A DNA stretch of 64,000 nt from NCBI RefSeq assembly GCF_000224145.3, contig NC_020175.2:37652-101651 (forward strand), written 5' to 3'. Positions 1 to 11,200 of this stretch are shown piece by piece. A model generated the notes under the pieces. That model saw only the letters and a program-made list of their open reading frames with translations, did not search any database and was not told the DNA's origin. A program made the translations under genes and the position numbers. Position 1 is the first letter of the stretch. Every line of letters begins with the position of its first letter. The DNA comes from Ciona intestinalis. Lineage: Eukaryota > Chordata > Ascidiacea > Phlebobranchia > Cionidae.

Positions 1-867
1 CCCTNTTTAATTGGCAAATTACATTTACTTTACACGCAACTGTGGGAAAGGCGCTGCATAAACCAAAATGTGGTACGCGAGTAGATAAAGTTATGGAACC
101 ACTGCGGCGTGGTTGGTTGGGCAAAGGGCACAATATTTTCGATTGTTACGTTATGAAACTTCATAATTAATAGTTATTTTGCAATAAAACATGTGACGTA
201 ACAATTGAACGAAAAATGTTCAAAATGCAACACGGCAATGTTTGTTGTTTGATCGATTTCGTTACCTGATAATTACGAACACCCGACGAACATAAAACAT
301 TATATCGCAGCTTAAACAACCGTTTCTATTGCACAATCGCCCACACTAGACTGTGCCTAGCTTTAGTCTATACGCTTTATAATAGGATTTGGTAGCTTAG
401 GTAACAGACGTGCGTAAAATACATTACGTTCTCACGCAAATCGTTCACGTAACCCTTTTGGCCTTATAATGACCTTTTTAATTATTATTGCCTCCCCGTA
501 AATATAATCAAGTGGGCGCCTATGGTGGCAGGGTAGGTGTGCAATTACACTTTTACTATAGGGCTAAAACATATATATTTCTGGTTTGTTTCAAACAAAC
601 ATAACATCCCAATGTAGATGGTGCAACATCACGAAGATGGTTTTAGTTTTTAAACCAAGTTGAATAAATAATATTTTAACGGATTATCTGGTGTGTATTT
701 CTAATGTTTCGTCTTCAATCCAGCAAGTCAGCAACCCTTCATCAGAGAAGGTTGATTTATTTGAAGATAATTGCGTTATATAATACTGTACTGTTTGTGT
801 TCATTAGTTCATTATACAGTTATCCATAATAAGCAAAATAGAAATAGTTCATCACAACATCACCTAC
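1..867. other. Intron 3 of SUPT5H, no exon recognised
   Basis: AT-rich sequence lying 3' of the third SUPT5H exon on the minus strand. SPT5 proteins should continue with another acidic stretch, but no matching acidic exon is visible here, so the next exon is probably beyond the left edge. No other gene or repeat was recognised. Confidence 0.5.
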
Positions 868-1791
868 CAGCTTCATCTAATATAAATCCTTGATGTCGCG
901 CTCGTTTCGCTCGACGTTGATTCACTTCATCCTCTTCTTCGTATTCCTCCTCGTCAAAATCCTCCTGCTAATGTTGTTTCTATTGTTAATTTTGTTTCTA
1001 TCGTTAATGTTGTTTCTATTGTTAATGTTGTTTCTATCGTTAATGTTGTTTCTATTAAGTCAAAGCCGCATGGTAGACAAATAGTTTCAAATGAAGATCA
1101 GATTCTTAAACAAGGATGCGCTTTGCAGAAAGATGTTAAAGTTGTCTACCTGGTCTTAGTTCTTTCTGTTTGTATTATTTGTAATGAAACAACAAACTAA
1201 CAAATACCAAATTAGCAGTGAATATACTGTTTCTATTAACCTTTAAACAAACAATATGTTCCAGCGACAACGATACTGGAATATTTATACATAACCCACA
1301 AACACCGAACCTGCTCGTCTTGTGCTTTCTTTTCATCGAGATCCTCACCACTAGAGGGCTCCGAACCCGCTTCATCATCGCTCGGATCTTCTACCTCCTG
1401 TAATAAGATTTCTATGAGTTATGAGGTATTAGTGCGTAATACGTGGAATCAGATTTCAATACAAATACCTGGAATCTCATCTGCCAACTAAACTAGTCAG
1501 TCTTATATTTGTCGAGTTTTTATTTTCTTGCAACTAAAATTTAGTTGGTGTTTTTTTAGGTTTAGTCGATCGACAAAGCTTTTATATTTAAGATACAACC
1601 AAACAACATGAACCAATATTTCCTACAAACACTAGAATCAAATAACATTGCACCAAATTAATGAACACCCAAACACAACATTATGACATCATATTAATTA
1701 CCTCAGCCTCGCTGTCAGCTTCAAATTCGTTTTTATTTTGATTGAAACCTTCCTCGTCATCAGAGAACTCGCTCGCATCACTATCCGACAT
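868..1791 (-). CDS. SUPT5H: SPT5 transcription elongation factor, N-terminal part (partial)
   Basis: Three minus-strand exons, 1702-1791, 1311-1397 and 868-964, encode the first ~90 residues. The start is the ATG at 1791-1789, giving MSDSDASEFSDDEEG, like the human SPT5 start MSDSEDSNFSEEED. Exon 2 is acidic. Exon 3 runs from an acidic block through QRRAKRARHQ to GFILDEA, which matches the conserved GFILDEADV at the end of the SPT5 acidic region. The first two introns are phase 0; exon 3 ends after GCTG before GTAGGT. In the SPT5 family this protein pairs with SPT4 as DSIF, binds RNA polymerase II and controls pausing and elongation in the nucleus. The NGN and KOW domains are not in the window. 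The second donor (GTTCGG) is a weak one. The identification rests on start, acidity and the GFILDEA motif together. Confidence 0.85.
970..1056. repeat. 18-bp minisatellite in SUPT5H intron 2
   Basis: About five units of ATGTTGTTTCTATYGTTA. Y alternates T, C, T, C between successive units, so the array has a 36-bp higher-order period. It lies directly beside the acceptor of exon 3; on the transcribed strand it reads as an A-rich tract. Confidence 0.85.
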
Positions 1792-2747
1792 GACTCAGCA
1801 GTTTTATTATTAATCAGCAAATATTCGACTAAAACGCAACTGTTGGCCTGATTTGGGTGAAAATGATAATTAAGTAAAAAACACACAATGGTACATATAT
1901 ATGCGTAAACAGGGCAGCATTTCTGTAAGAATCAATGACGTTTCATATTTGAATAAATATTAAAAGTTCAGAAACTTTAAACCCAGATTGCAATAAACTT
2001 AATCGTTTTATCTGATTCAGCTAATGGTTCTGAAAGCTTTGTCCTGTAGATATACAGCGGGCAGTGATAATGGACAAACTGAAACGTCAAAATCGTTGCA
2101 ACACCTTAATGCATTTCCGTTTTGAAATACGGAAAAACGAAGCGCTTTAAAAATAACTTGTGTTCTATCATCTGCATGGTACAACGCCTCACGCAAAAAA
2201 TGTCAACTTCTTGTCCCTTAACCCCCTTACAATACTGACTACGTAATCCTTAAAACTTAAATTTGTCTACACTGATGAAAACTGTATACCACGCTAACAT
2301 TCTACCTTACTCTTACCACACGAGGTTTCTTAATTAATGAATGGAAAAAAATGCGGTCGTTTGATTTTATATGACCGGAGTATTATAACGGAGGAGAGGT
2401 GGTCCTTTATCAAAGTTTTCTTATACTGATTGGGGAGCGTTGGATGAAAAAAATTCACAAATCGACTGCAAACAAAATATTTTAAAGCAGCCTATTTGTT
2501 GTTTTTATCTAGAAACAGAAAGTTAAAAATGTTGTACACTGTTTTAGAGCATATAATCGGCGTGCCATTGAACCAAGGTATTGTAGCTTTAAGAATACAC
2601 GCATAGTTCCCACTCCACTTCCAGAATAAAAATTTGATTAACTCACTCAATGGTTTAAGTTCATAGGCGACTTTGAGCATTCAGCTTGATTGGACGTCAT
2701 TCTTAGTATGCATTCCGAACGCTGTCTGGTTGTAACTTGTAACATAC

Positions 2748-3053
2748 CGGCGCCGTGGCGTAGTGGTTAGCGCGCCTGCCTGTAACCATTAGGTAATGGG
2801 TTCAAGGCCTGTCGCTGCTACCATTGTGGGCGTACGTGTCCTTGGGCAAGACACTTAACGGCAATTGCTCAAAGTAGTCACTAATGGGTTGTCCAAATTA
2901 TTAACCACACATGAAAAAAAAAAAATCGTCCCAAAAAATAATCACCCACAAGGTAACATACATGTAAGCTGGCACGAGGTGTTAAACCCGTGTGATAACG
3001 ACTGTCGTTTTCCGGCCACGCGAGGATAAAATAAGTTACATTCATTCATTTAA
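2748..3053 (+). mobile_element. tRNA-derived SINE (Cics-1-like), near full length
   Basis: Best copy in the window. A tRNA-like head begins GGCGCCGTGGCGTAGTGGTT, which fits a Pol III A box, followed by a B-box-like GGTTCAAGGCC. A conserved body follows (TGTCCTTGGGCAAGACACTT; GGCAATTGCTC), then an A-rich stretch. The tail contains GGCACGAGGTGTTAAACCCG and GGCCACGCGAGGATAAA and ends in ATTC repeats. The family assignment to Cics-1 is from memory. Confidence 0.85.
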
Positions 3054-3477
3054 TAAAACTTTACACGATTTCAGTAACATTAGTTTTGGCCCAATATTTA
3101 ATTAGCATTACCTTCGACATTTATTGCTCCAATAACCTCAGTTTTAGCAACAGATCTATTTGCGTTTTTCTTCCGCGTATTATACAAATACACAGATATT
3201 AGTTGTATACCGATTTACTTATTACACAACACAGTTAAAAACGTAAAACCCCGACAGGTGGTTTTTCCCGGTGGGTCATAGAAATCTATACAACACAAGG
3301 GGACAAAAACAAGTGTACTGCAACGATTGACTGTAAGGTCTACTATGAACGTTTAAAAACGGGTTTGTTCACCTGTATTTTAAGCATTAACTGCTCCGTG
3401 TTTAAATCTTTGTAAGGCGGAAATGTTGCGTTAGAGTTTACCTTAACCGAAATGTTCGGGATTAAATAATATAGTCT

Positions 3478-3527
3478 NNNNNNNNNNNNNNNNNNNNNNN
3501 NNNNNNNNNNNNNNNNNNNNNNNNNNN
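3478..3527. other. Assembly gap (50 N)
   Basis: Exactly 50 N, a conventional gap length, placed just before a SINE tail. The missing sequence probably holds the SINE head. Confidence 0.95.
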
Positions 3528-3723
3528 AGCCAAACATAAAAAAAATGAAGAAAAAAAAAATAAATAATAATAATCACTCACAAAGTAACATACATGGTAA
3601 CTCGTAAGCTGGCATGAGGTATTAAACCCGTGTGATAACGACTGTGGTTTTCCGGCCACGCGAGGATAAAGTAAGTTACATTCATTCATTCATTCATTCA
3701 TTCATTCATTCATTCATTCATTT
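3528..3723 (+). mobile_element. SINE tail, 5' part lost in gap
   Basis: A-rich linker, then AAGTAACATACATGGTAAC, GGCATGAGGTATTAAACCCG and GGCCACGCGAGGATAAA, ending in about ten ATTC repeats (3682-3722). Same family as the copy at 2748. Confidence 0.85.
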
Positions 3724-3752
3724 ACATTCAACATGGGTCACCTATCATGCAT

Positions 3753-3890
3753 AAGACACACATGGTGTATTCATACATACACCTCATGCATGCTCACTAT
3801 TGGGTTGTAACGTAGGTGTTTTCTTATACACCACACACAAACGGTGTATTCATACACATCCTGCTCACTGCCAAGCAAGGGTGTTGGTAT
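3753..3890 (+). repeat. Two diverged units of the 71-bp minisatellite
   Basis: AGACACACATGGTGTATTCAT, CTCATGCATGCTCACT, TAGGTGTTTTCTTATACACC, then a second ACGGTGTATTCATACAC and CTGCTCACTG. These match the unit of the large array at 39.5 kb with small insertions, about 35 kb away from it. SINE fragments lie on both sides. Confidence 0.75.
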
Positions 3891-4010
3891 GTATGAATGA
3901 ATAAATTTTATATATAATTTTGTGTCGGGGACAACGACAAACTTTATAACATGGGGTTTGTTTGTAACTATGTGGCTGGTTGTTTTTATCAATAGCTAAC
4001 ATTTTGAACA

Positions 4011-4128
4011 ACCATGAATTTTTTTGGACAACCATGAACCACTGGATTGGAGCAATTGCCGTTAAGTGCCTTGCCCGAGTACATTCATACGACCACAATG
4101 GTAGCAACGTCGAGCCTCGAATCCGCCT
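4011..4128 (-). mobile_element. SINE fragment (head/body), reverse
   Basis: Reverse complement of the SINE body: GGAGCAATTGCCGTTAAGTG, then CACAATGGTAGCAACG and a degenerate B-box region. The tail side is interrupted by other sequence. Confidence 0.7.
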
Positions 4129-4380
4129 TTATCTTTTGATTTCGACGCCGCGCGTTCTATCCCGCTATTCTTCTACGGACAATTACCATATTATTTTATT
4201 TATCTCTTCGAAAACGATGGCGAAGATAGAACTGTTAGAACAACGAAGAGAAGGGATTCAACAGCAAAACGACAGTAATTAAAACACGCTATGGATTAAG
4301 AGTATAGGACAGAGCGTCAATTAAAAAGCGTGTCTGTTGGACTTAACTAAGATGTGTAATACGCGATCATGTCTAATAGT

Positions 4381-4566
4381 ACTGTGGGTTAAGATGGGAT
4401 ACCGTTAGCACCTACAAATTTCCTCATCGTGTTTGAACAAAAATACCAACTCATTTATGGAGCTGTGAGGATACGGTTTTATATTTTTGTAAATGTCTTT
4501 TGTTTACTACCAAATGGGACGATAAAAAGAATGAAAACATGGACCAACTTACCCCACACCACTATA
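4381..4566 (+). mobile_element. TIR element (Cimi-1-like MITE)
   Basis: Begins ACTGTGGGTTAAGATGGGA and ends ACTTACCCCACACCACTATA, an imperfect terminal inverted repeat. The interior carries the family's GTGAGGATACGGTTTTATA and TTTACTACCAAATGGGACGA. No open reading frame, so a non-autonomous DNA transposon. Confidence 0.75.
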
Positions 4567-5100
4567 TTTACATGGTTGTATAACTTGTATTCTATAACCG
4601 CCCTAGAAGTTTATTGCTAACATTACTTTGAATTGAACGTTGACTCTAAGTTGACTTAATGCTTGAAGGCTTCTAATATTTCACATACGGCGTGAACAGG
4701 AACCGTCAGCAGCCGCCAATTGTCGTTGGGCCTTCTAATTCGTATTCTATTCAGCGGTTAACAACCTTAAACAGTCCATACGGGCTTTAGGCGATTAAGT
4801 TCATGTAAAAGCAGTTGTAAAATACCATTCTAAGCGAACTGAGGCCGCAAATGTTAAAATATTGAGATCTGAGATATTTTGCTTGCAAGAACGTAATGAT
4901 GTGTAAAGGTCTCTAGCAATGGACATCAAAAATTGCTGCTAAATATGGGTGGTGTAGTTCATTTAAGGTTAAACATTAAATTTAATTTGTAAATTAACCA
5001 AATATGGCATGTGTAATTCTCATGGTTTTATTTTGAAATCAGTTATACGGCGATTAACAAAAACGAAACCCCCCTTGGGAAACTGCATTGAACCGCCCCT

Positions 5101-5280
5101 AGAAAACCAGAAGATCGAAAGAACGTTTGTGCGCATGCGCAAGAATGTCGCGAGCGGTTTTCGTGACGTTAACGCGATCGCAGAACTGGATAGAGTTGCT
5201 ACGGTTTTCCGTGGTTGCGATACAACAAGTAATATAGACAAAGGCGATATTACACAACCCTTTTTAAGTTTATAGGGCAG
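5101..5280. promoter_or_regulatory. CpG-rich island with NRF1-type site
   Basis: Locally CpG-rich in an AT-rich background. It contains the perfect palindrome TGCGCATGCGCA at 5130-5141, the textbook NRF1 site, and nearby GTGACGTTAACGCGATCGC. This looks like a core promoter, but I could not connect a coding exon to it on either strand. Confidence 0.4.
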
Positions 5281-5559
5281 TATCTGAAAAATTTTCACTC
5301 AACATTTTGCGTTGTTACTCGACTCGGAGCAGGATTTTGTCTAAAACGGTGGCAAACTCGACCCAGCAGCCTCGCTTGACGTATATTTGAAGCAAGGTTT
5401 AGTATCTTATGTAAATCCTATCGGTTGTACGTTTGTACAGTAACATGACCTTCAGATTTCATTATTTTATCGGGCATAGAAAAGTTTTTAAAAGAAAATA
5501 TGTAAAAAGCAGGCCAGAACAGTTATCCAAAATCATTCAGACCAATTCGTTTCCACTAC

Positions 5560-5720
5560 CCGCCATTTTCTACGGGGCCCTTCTCGCTTCTTTTGTGACG
5601 TCACACTATCTGATTCATCACGCGGCTGTCTGGACCAATCAGCGCCGCCAGCTGTTTATCACGCTCCAAGCAACGAGACGTGTTTTATTTCAACAAGCGC
5701 GCACGGTGTGACGTTGAGGT
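5560..5720. promoter_or_regulatory. Promoter-like cluster: CRE, CCAAT, E2F-like, X-box-like
   Basis: Contains CCCGCCATTTTC (E2F/YY1-like), a perfect CRE TGACGTCA at 5596-5603, ACCAATCAGCG (CCAAT box) and an X-box-like CCAAGCAACGAG within 160 bp. CpG content is well above the surroundings. The motifs are seen; promoter activity is inferred, and no attached gene was found. Confidence 0.4.
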
Positions 5721-6181
5721 CTCTTTATTTGTTCCTTGTGTTAACGGGTTTACTGTTGGGCTGTGTTCTAGCAAGGCCAAATAAGCTATTACCCTGCCGC
5801 GGTAATGTTAAACCATTTCTAGTCCTTCGTTTCGGACAGTTATAACCTTGATACGGTACAGTAATGGACGACGAAGCGAAACTATTGTATAGGAAACTAT
5901 ATCAACGCTCTAAAACATTGATATCGGTAAAATTCGTTTTCAGACCACGTTAACAAACTAAAATGGATTATAGGACAGGCAGTAGATATTTTTATCTCAA
6001 GTTGAGGGTGTTCTAATAAATAAACGCTGCGTAAAAACTATACCACCTTTGTTTCGTGGTAAAAATGCGTACAATCGAATACAGTGCAGTGTACTAGGGT
6101 AAATTGTGTGTATTTTGGTAAACAAGTCCTGTGTGTTCGTTAAAACTGCCAAGGGTTGCAAGACGCTACTGTACTTTTCCA

Positions 6182-6189
6182 TGACGTCA
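6182..6189. promoter_or_regulatory. CRE palindrome TGACGTCA
   Basis: Perfect CRE palindrome in intergenic DNA between the two promoter-like islands. One of at least 19 in the window. Confidence 0.4.
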
Positions 6190-7019
6190 CTTAGTACATG
6201 CAAACACCACATTCAGAACTACATATTTCAACATATACGTTTGGTACATATATTTACGTATTACATATAGCTCATACATGACACATTGTACGGTTAAAAT
6301 GTACAGGTACAGCTATTTTATTAAAATAGTTTTCGAACTTTCCCTAAAAGTTGTTTCGTAAAATTATTTTGTGCGTTTTGTAACCAAAAATGGCGAATAG
6401 TAAATAACTAAAATAATAATATAAGGGAAATACCAAGTAATTTGTTGTTAAAAACTGCAAAAAATCTTATATACAAACGATTTTCTGCGGGACAGTATGT
6501 AGTTCGTTGATAAATGAGAATTCACGTTCGTGATATTTTCATCTACGTCACAGCGCATAGCGACTCGGATCGATCGTTCCATTTCGCTCGTCCAACACTG
6601 AGTGTAGCGTATTGGGTCGATAAAACCCGTGTATGCCTCCGAAAGAAAGCTAAGTTTCAGTTTTAAATTAATATTAAATGAGTTTTATACAAGTGCGTAA
6701 GTAATATCCCCCAAAAGATATTATTAGATAGTCTGTCGTCACAAAACACTTCATTATGATGTAATGTGGACCGTTTATCCCGTAACAACTACATATATTA
6801 CAGCATAAGACAAAAAATAACAATATTTTACTTGTATTTTAAAATTAAGTTGATTTTGTTGTAAGTTATACTGTCTGAGGCGTGAAGTCGTTTTACACAA
6901 TAGAAAAATACTTTGGATACAAATTTCCAACAAAAGATCGTTTTACTAATTCCATAGTCGTTTTCAAGTTCATGGTAAGGGTTTTGAATCAAACTTAAAT
7001 AACTATTGTTGACCAATTA

Positions 7020-7240
7020 TAATTGGCACGATTGCACCAGAATTGTCCCTCCCCGGGCATCGATTTTGTTCACTCCCTCATTAGCGTTTCGAGAAAAAAG
7101 GTTCTTAACAGTCACGTGATATCCACCCAATGAAACAAAGCGACGCGCTCTCTTTGTTTCTCTGTTGTGACGTCCCGATTGCGCAACATCCTGATCTTTA
7201 CCGCCATCTAGCGGATGTAAATTTCACGCCCACTTTACAG
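7020..7240. promoter_or_regulatory. Promoter-like island about 1 kb upstream of the CCCH gene
   Basis: CpG-rich stretch with an E-box (GTCACGTGAT), ACCCAATGAAA, GTGACGTCCC and the near-palindrome CCGCCATCTAGCGG. It could be an upstream regulatory region for the gene starting at 8277, or an independent promoter; the sequence does not decide. Confidence 0.35.
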
Positions 7241-7676
7241 GCACAAGTCATGCCTATTTATACAATATATGCACTCAAGCACACAATTTAATGTTAAAAA
7301 CAATAGTTTAACAAAGAACAGTACTTTAATAACTGTCTTCATATATACCAATAAATAGTAGTAGGATACTTAAGTATATCTTAACTCAACAAATTGCTAA
7401 GAGATACTCCAACAAATACCTGATTCAAAAAGAAGCCAGTTTAATATTCCATATTAGGATAATGAGCCATCTATGTTTTACATTAATTACGTTCAAATAC
7501 CTGATAGTTTGGGTGTATATTGTACATGCAAAGATAATGAGCCAAACCTATTCTTACACCTTGAATTCCCTGGTGTGGTGTCACCTTTGAAATTTACCCT
7601 TATAGAATATTACACATGCATTTGGTACAGAGCTACATCTTACGCTGATTTGCATTACGTTACATCAACTTAATTG

Positions 7677-7763
7677 TATGCCAAAAAATATATATGTTTG
7701 TTATGCCAAAAAATATATATGTTTGTTATATAGGAGTATGCCAAAAAATATATATGTTTGTTA
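7677..7763. repeat. Three-copy 25-bp tandem repeat
   Basis: ATGCCAAAAAATATATATG followed by TTTGTT occurs at 7677, 7702 and 7738; the last copy is separated by a short TATAGGAGT spacer. It directly abuts the following reverse SINE. Confidence 0.85.
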
Positions 7764-8130
7764 TGAATGTAACTTACTTTATCCTCACGTGGCCGGAAAA
7801 AGACAGTTGTTATCACACGGGTTTAACACCTCGTGCCAGCTTACGAGTTACCATGTATGTTACTTTGTGGGTGATTATTTTTTTGAGAATTTTTTTATGT
7901 ATGGCTGATAATTTGGACAACCCATTAGTGACCACTGGTTTGGAGCAATTGTCGTTAAGTGTCTGCCCAGACANNNNNNNNNNNNNNNNNNNNNNNNNNN
8001 NNNNNNNNNNNNNNNNNNNNNNNCAAGGACACATACGCCCACAATGGTGGCAATGTCGAGCCTTATACCCATTACCTCTGGGTTACAGGCAGGCGCGCTA
8101 ACCACTATGCCACGGCGCCGGGTTATACCA
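7764..8130 (-). mobile_element. SINE, reverse, containing a 50-N gap
   Basis: Starts with the reverse tail (AACTTACTTTATCCTCACGTGG, TAACACCTCGTGCCAGCTTAC), then the body (GGAGCAATTGTCGTTAAGTG) and head ending ACTATGCCACGGCGCCGGG. N run 7974-8023 replaces part of the body. It lies just upstream of the CCCH zinc-finger gene. Confidence 0.85.
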
Positions 8131-8253
8131 ACATTTCATGTGCCATCATTTTATTTACATTTGAAATATACTACAACAACATTTTTTGGCAAGATTAACA
8201 ATCTTTATTTAATTTGTTTAGTTGCTTTTAATTAAGTAGCACAACAGAACTGT

Positions 8254-8274
8254 ATGAGACACTTGTTCATATAA
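8254..8274 (+). promoter_or_regulatory. Six-codon upstream ORF
   Basis: ATG at 8254 opens a six-codon frame (MRHLFI) that stops at TAA 8272-8274, two bases before the main ATG at 8277. CAACAG at 8241-8246 could be a splice or spliced-leader acceptor just ahead of it. If the 5' end lies there, the uORF would be translated in nearly every transcript. Confidence 0.45.
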
Positions 8275-8276
8275 TA

Positions 8277-11200
8277 ATGTTGAGTATGGAAAACGGGTGC
8301 GAAAAATTCGAATCCATTAAAAGTCCTGAGGTTGATGAGGAAGAGGGAGAGATCCTCGAAGATGGTGAGATAGAAGATGCCGGCATCACTGAGGAAGTTC
8401 CGGATCAAGAGGAGGAACCTCAGGAAGTCGAGGAACAAAACGTAGATGCAAATGATGAGGAAGATGAGTCGGATTCGGATGAAAAGAAGAAACATAAACG
8501 CCAACATCATAAACGTAAACGAAGAAAACATGACGACAGAAAGTCGGAGGAAAAACGATCAAGACATAAGAAGCGAAAGGTAGTTTGTGTAAAAGTTAAA
8601 TATTTGTGTAAAAAGTCAAATCTTAATGCCAGGTCAATAAGGTTTTATATAACTTCTTCTTTGTCAAACATATACAGGGTTTGCTTTGTAACTTGGTACA
8701 AGGTGTATGAAACAGAACACCTGTATTATAAACACTGTCATTTTCTGTCTACGCGAGGATAAATAAGTTAGATTCATTTATTTAGTTTCGATAATCTTCA
8801 CCAGGGTGAAGAACACAACGATGATGGAGAAGAAAGTCCCTCCTCCCGGAAGAAAAAAAAGAGGAAGAAGCACGGACGTAAGGAACGAGAAAGCACCTCC
8901 CCGGAGATGGAGACTGAAACCAAACAAACTGGGTCAGAATCCCCACCCCTGCCATCAGAACAAAACATGTACGCTTATAATTATGATGCTTATGGAGATG
9001 CTTATTATAACCAAGCATCAGAATACCAGGACCCTTCAGCAGAGTATCCATACACAGAGGGATACCAGCAACAAACTGTAGATTATTCATCTGGTTCGAA
9101 TTCATACTACAGCGATTTTGAATCCCACCTAGCTCAGTATCAAACTTATAAGAAGAATAATGCTGAAGGGAAAAACGGGGAAAAGACTTCCGATAAATAT
9201 CCAAGTGATGAAGACAATTATTATAGCGGGGGTTATAATGAGACGAGCAGAAGGAGACGTCGTCATAATGAATCGAGATCAACACAAAGATCTTCTAGAA
9301 CTAATTCTTCGGTAAAATATAAAAATAAATATTTCTCCTTAATCACAAAGATCATATTAGTTATCTAAAACAATAGAGATGGGATTAATAGCAAAGCAAT
9401 AAGCGTTTAAATAAACAAAATAAATAATGAAAAGGTACTGTTCGAAAAGCATGGCTGCTTAAACCCAATTATACAATAACACTTTGGGTATTGTCATGAC
9501 AAAGTCTGTTTAAAATCAACCGTGAAATGTATGGTAAGCAGTCAATTTAAATCTATTTAAAAACTTACGTTTTCAGAATTAACCTTAAAACTTTGTAAAA
9601 CACAGTATGAAGAGCGTCGATCAAAGAGACCAAACAAAATACGTGGAGTAACAAGTAGTGCTCATTCAAATAACGAAGAACGACCTGTTTGTAAATTCTT
9701 TCGTGAAGGGCATTGTACAAAGGTTTGTATGCAATGTTTAATATGATGATACAATGTGAAATATGGTAAAATACCTTTCATTGATTTACATGCAAAGAAC
9801 ATACAACCTAAACTTGTTTATCTCTTCAAATGTGATAGCTAGGAATAGTTGCCTAGTTCCTATCTCCTTCGACAGAAACCTCTCTCATACAGCACTGAAA
9901 TACAATAGTTTATATGCATATTAAATTGCACAACACTAAGTGATAATTAACAAGTTGTAAACCACAGGGAGACAAGTGTGGCTTCAGTCACCACAAGGCA
10001 AGCCATAGAAGTCGTCGTGAATATTCAAAACCAAAGAAAGTAATGGAGTTGTGTCAATATTATGCCAGTGGTGTTTGCGTGCATGGAGACAACTGCAACT
10101 ACATGCATGATATCCTTTTGTGATCAAATTTTATTAATATTTGGCATATGATTCCAGCAGTATGGCCTCAGTCATTCTATATGGGCGAGGTCATACAGCA
10201 AAGCAATATAAGGGAACCTTGGATTTAGGCCAAAGTTGGCTCATTACCCCAACATTGTATATGCCCATTCTATATGGGTGTGATCCTACAGCAAGGAAAG
10301 CCATGGGACCCGGGATTTAAACCATAGTTGGTCCATTACCCCAGGACCCAACATTTCTACCCTTATAAACCACATAGGATAAAACCTTTTCATTACAAAC
10401 ACAGTAAACCTGTTCACACAAATATTATTTCCTTAACCCACAATCCCTCCAACACAAGATTTCCCGTGCAAATATTTCCACTCTGGCACTCAATGTTACA
10501 ATGGGGATAGCTGTAAGTTTTCTCATGAACCAGCAACTCCTGCTACAGAAGAAATCATAAAGAAGGTACATCTAGTGTTCATTGTTTGTGGCCCCCTTTC
10601 AGAGAGACACTTAAAAAAAAACAGTTTCTCATTCCACTACTGCTTTACAAAGTTTAAAAAATTCTACTTAACACAGCTTTAACAAAATCTTACAATTCGT
10701 CATAACATCAATTCATCATTTACATTTAAAATATTCAACAAAACATTTTCTCATTCCAGCTCCAATCAGCATACAGTAGTGTTGACGATTCCGAGGAAAT
10801 CAAAGCTCTTGAAAAAGCCGGAATCAAACCCCTTCAAAAACCCCCACCAGGAGTGGGGTTATTACCCACACCCCCCATAAATATGCTGATACAACCCCAG
10901 GGGTCAAACCCACCCAAACAAATGCCCCATATGCGCAAACATCCGATACCATCGCTGTTCGATATAACAGTAGCACCAAGTGCAGAGTTACAACAGAGGA
11001 TAAATAACAAGTATGTCACGTTTTGTAAATATAATTATACAATAACTTTGCAAAGGTTTATAAATGTAAGACATGCACTTTTACAATATCAATAATACAT
11101 AAGTCTCTTTCTAGAAGTTAAACAAAGATAAGGCGATATTTCCTTGTATCTTTGTCCCACTAGTGTGACTTAACCATAGTTAAAGTTTAGTCACTTCTAC

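Larger units (their letters stand above)
1792..5100. other. SUPT5H upstream / intergenic, repeats only
   Basis: Upstream of the minus-strand SUPT5H start. It contains the SINE copies, diverged minisatellite units and TIR element listed separately. Between them it is plain AT-rich sequence; the short open frames show no recognisable family or splice pattern. Confidence 0.5.

Noticed and set aside
890-1084. Hydrophobic plus-strand ORF (Leu/Phe-rich) over 890-1084
   Set aside because: It is the antisense of the acidic SUPT5H exon 3 plus the 18-bp minisatellite; the hydrophobicity is an artefact of GAN codons read in reverse.
5020-5298. Overlapping ~90-residue ORFs on both strands over the CpG-rich island
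   Set aside because: Higher GC makes stop codons rarer; the products resemble no family and lack splice context. Treated as promoter-like DNA.
7205-7218. CCGCTAGATGGCGG-like (CTCF core-like) word, and CCACTAGAGGGC at 1349
   Set aside because: Single short matches, one inside SUPT5H coding sequence; I cannot support CTCF use in this animal from the sequence.
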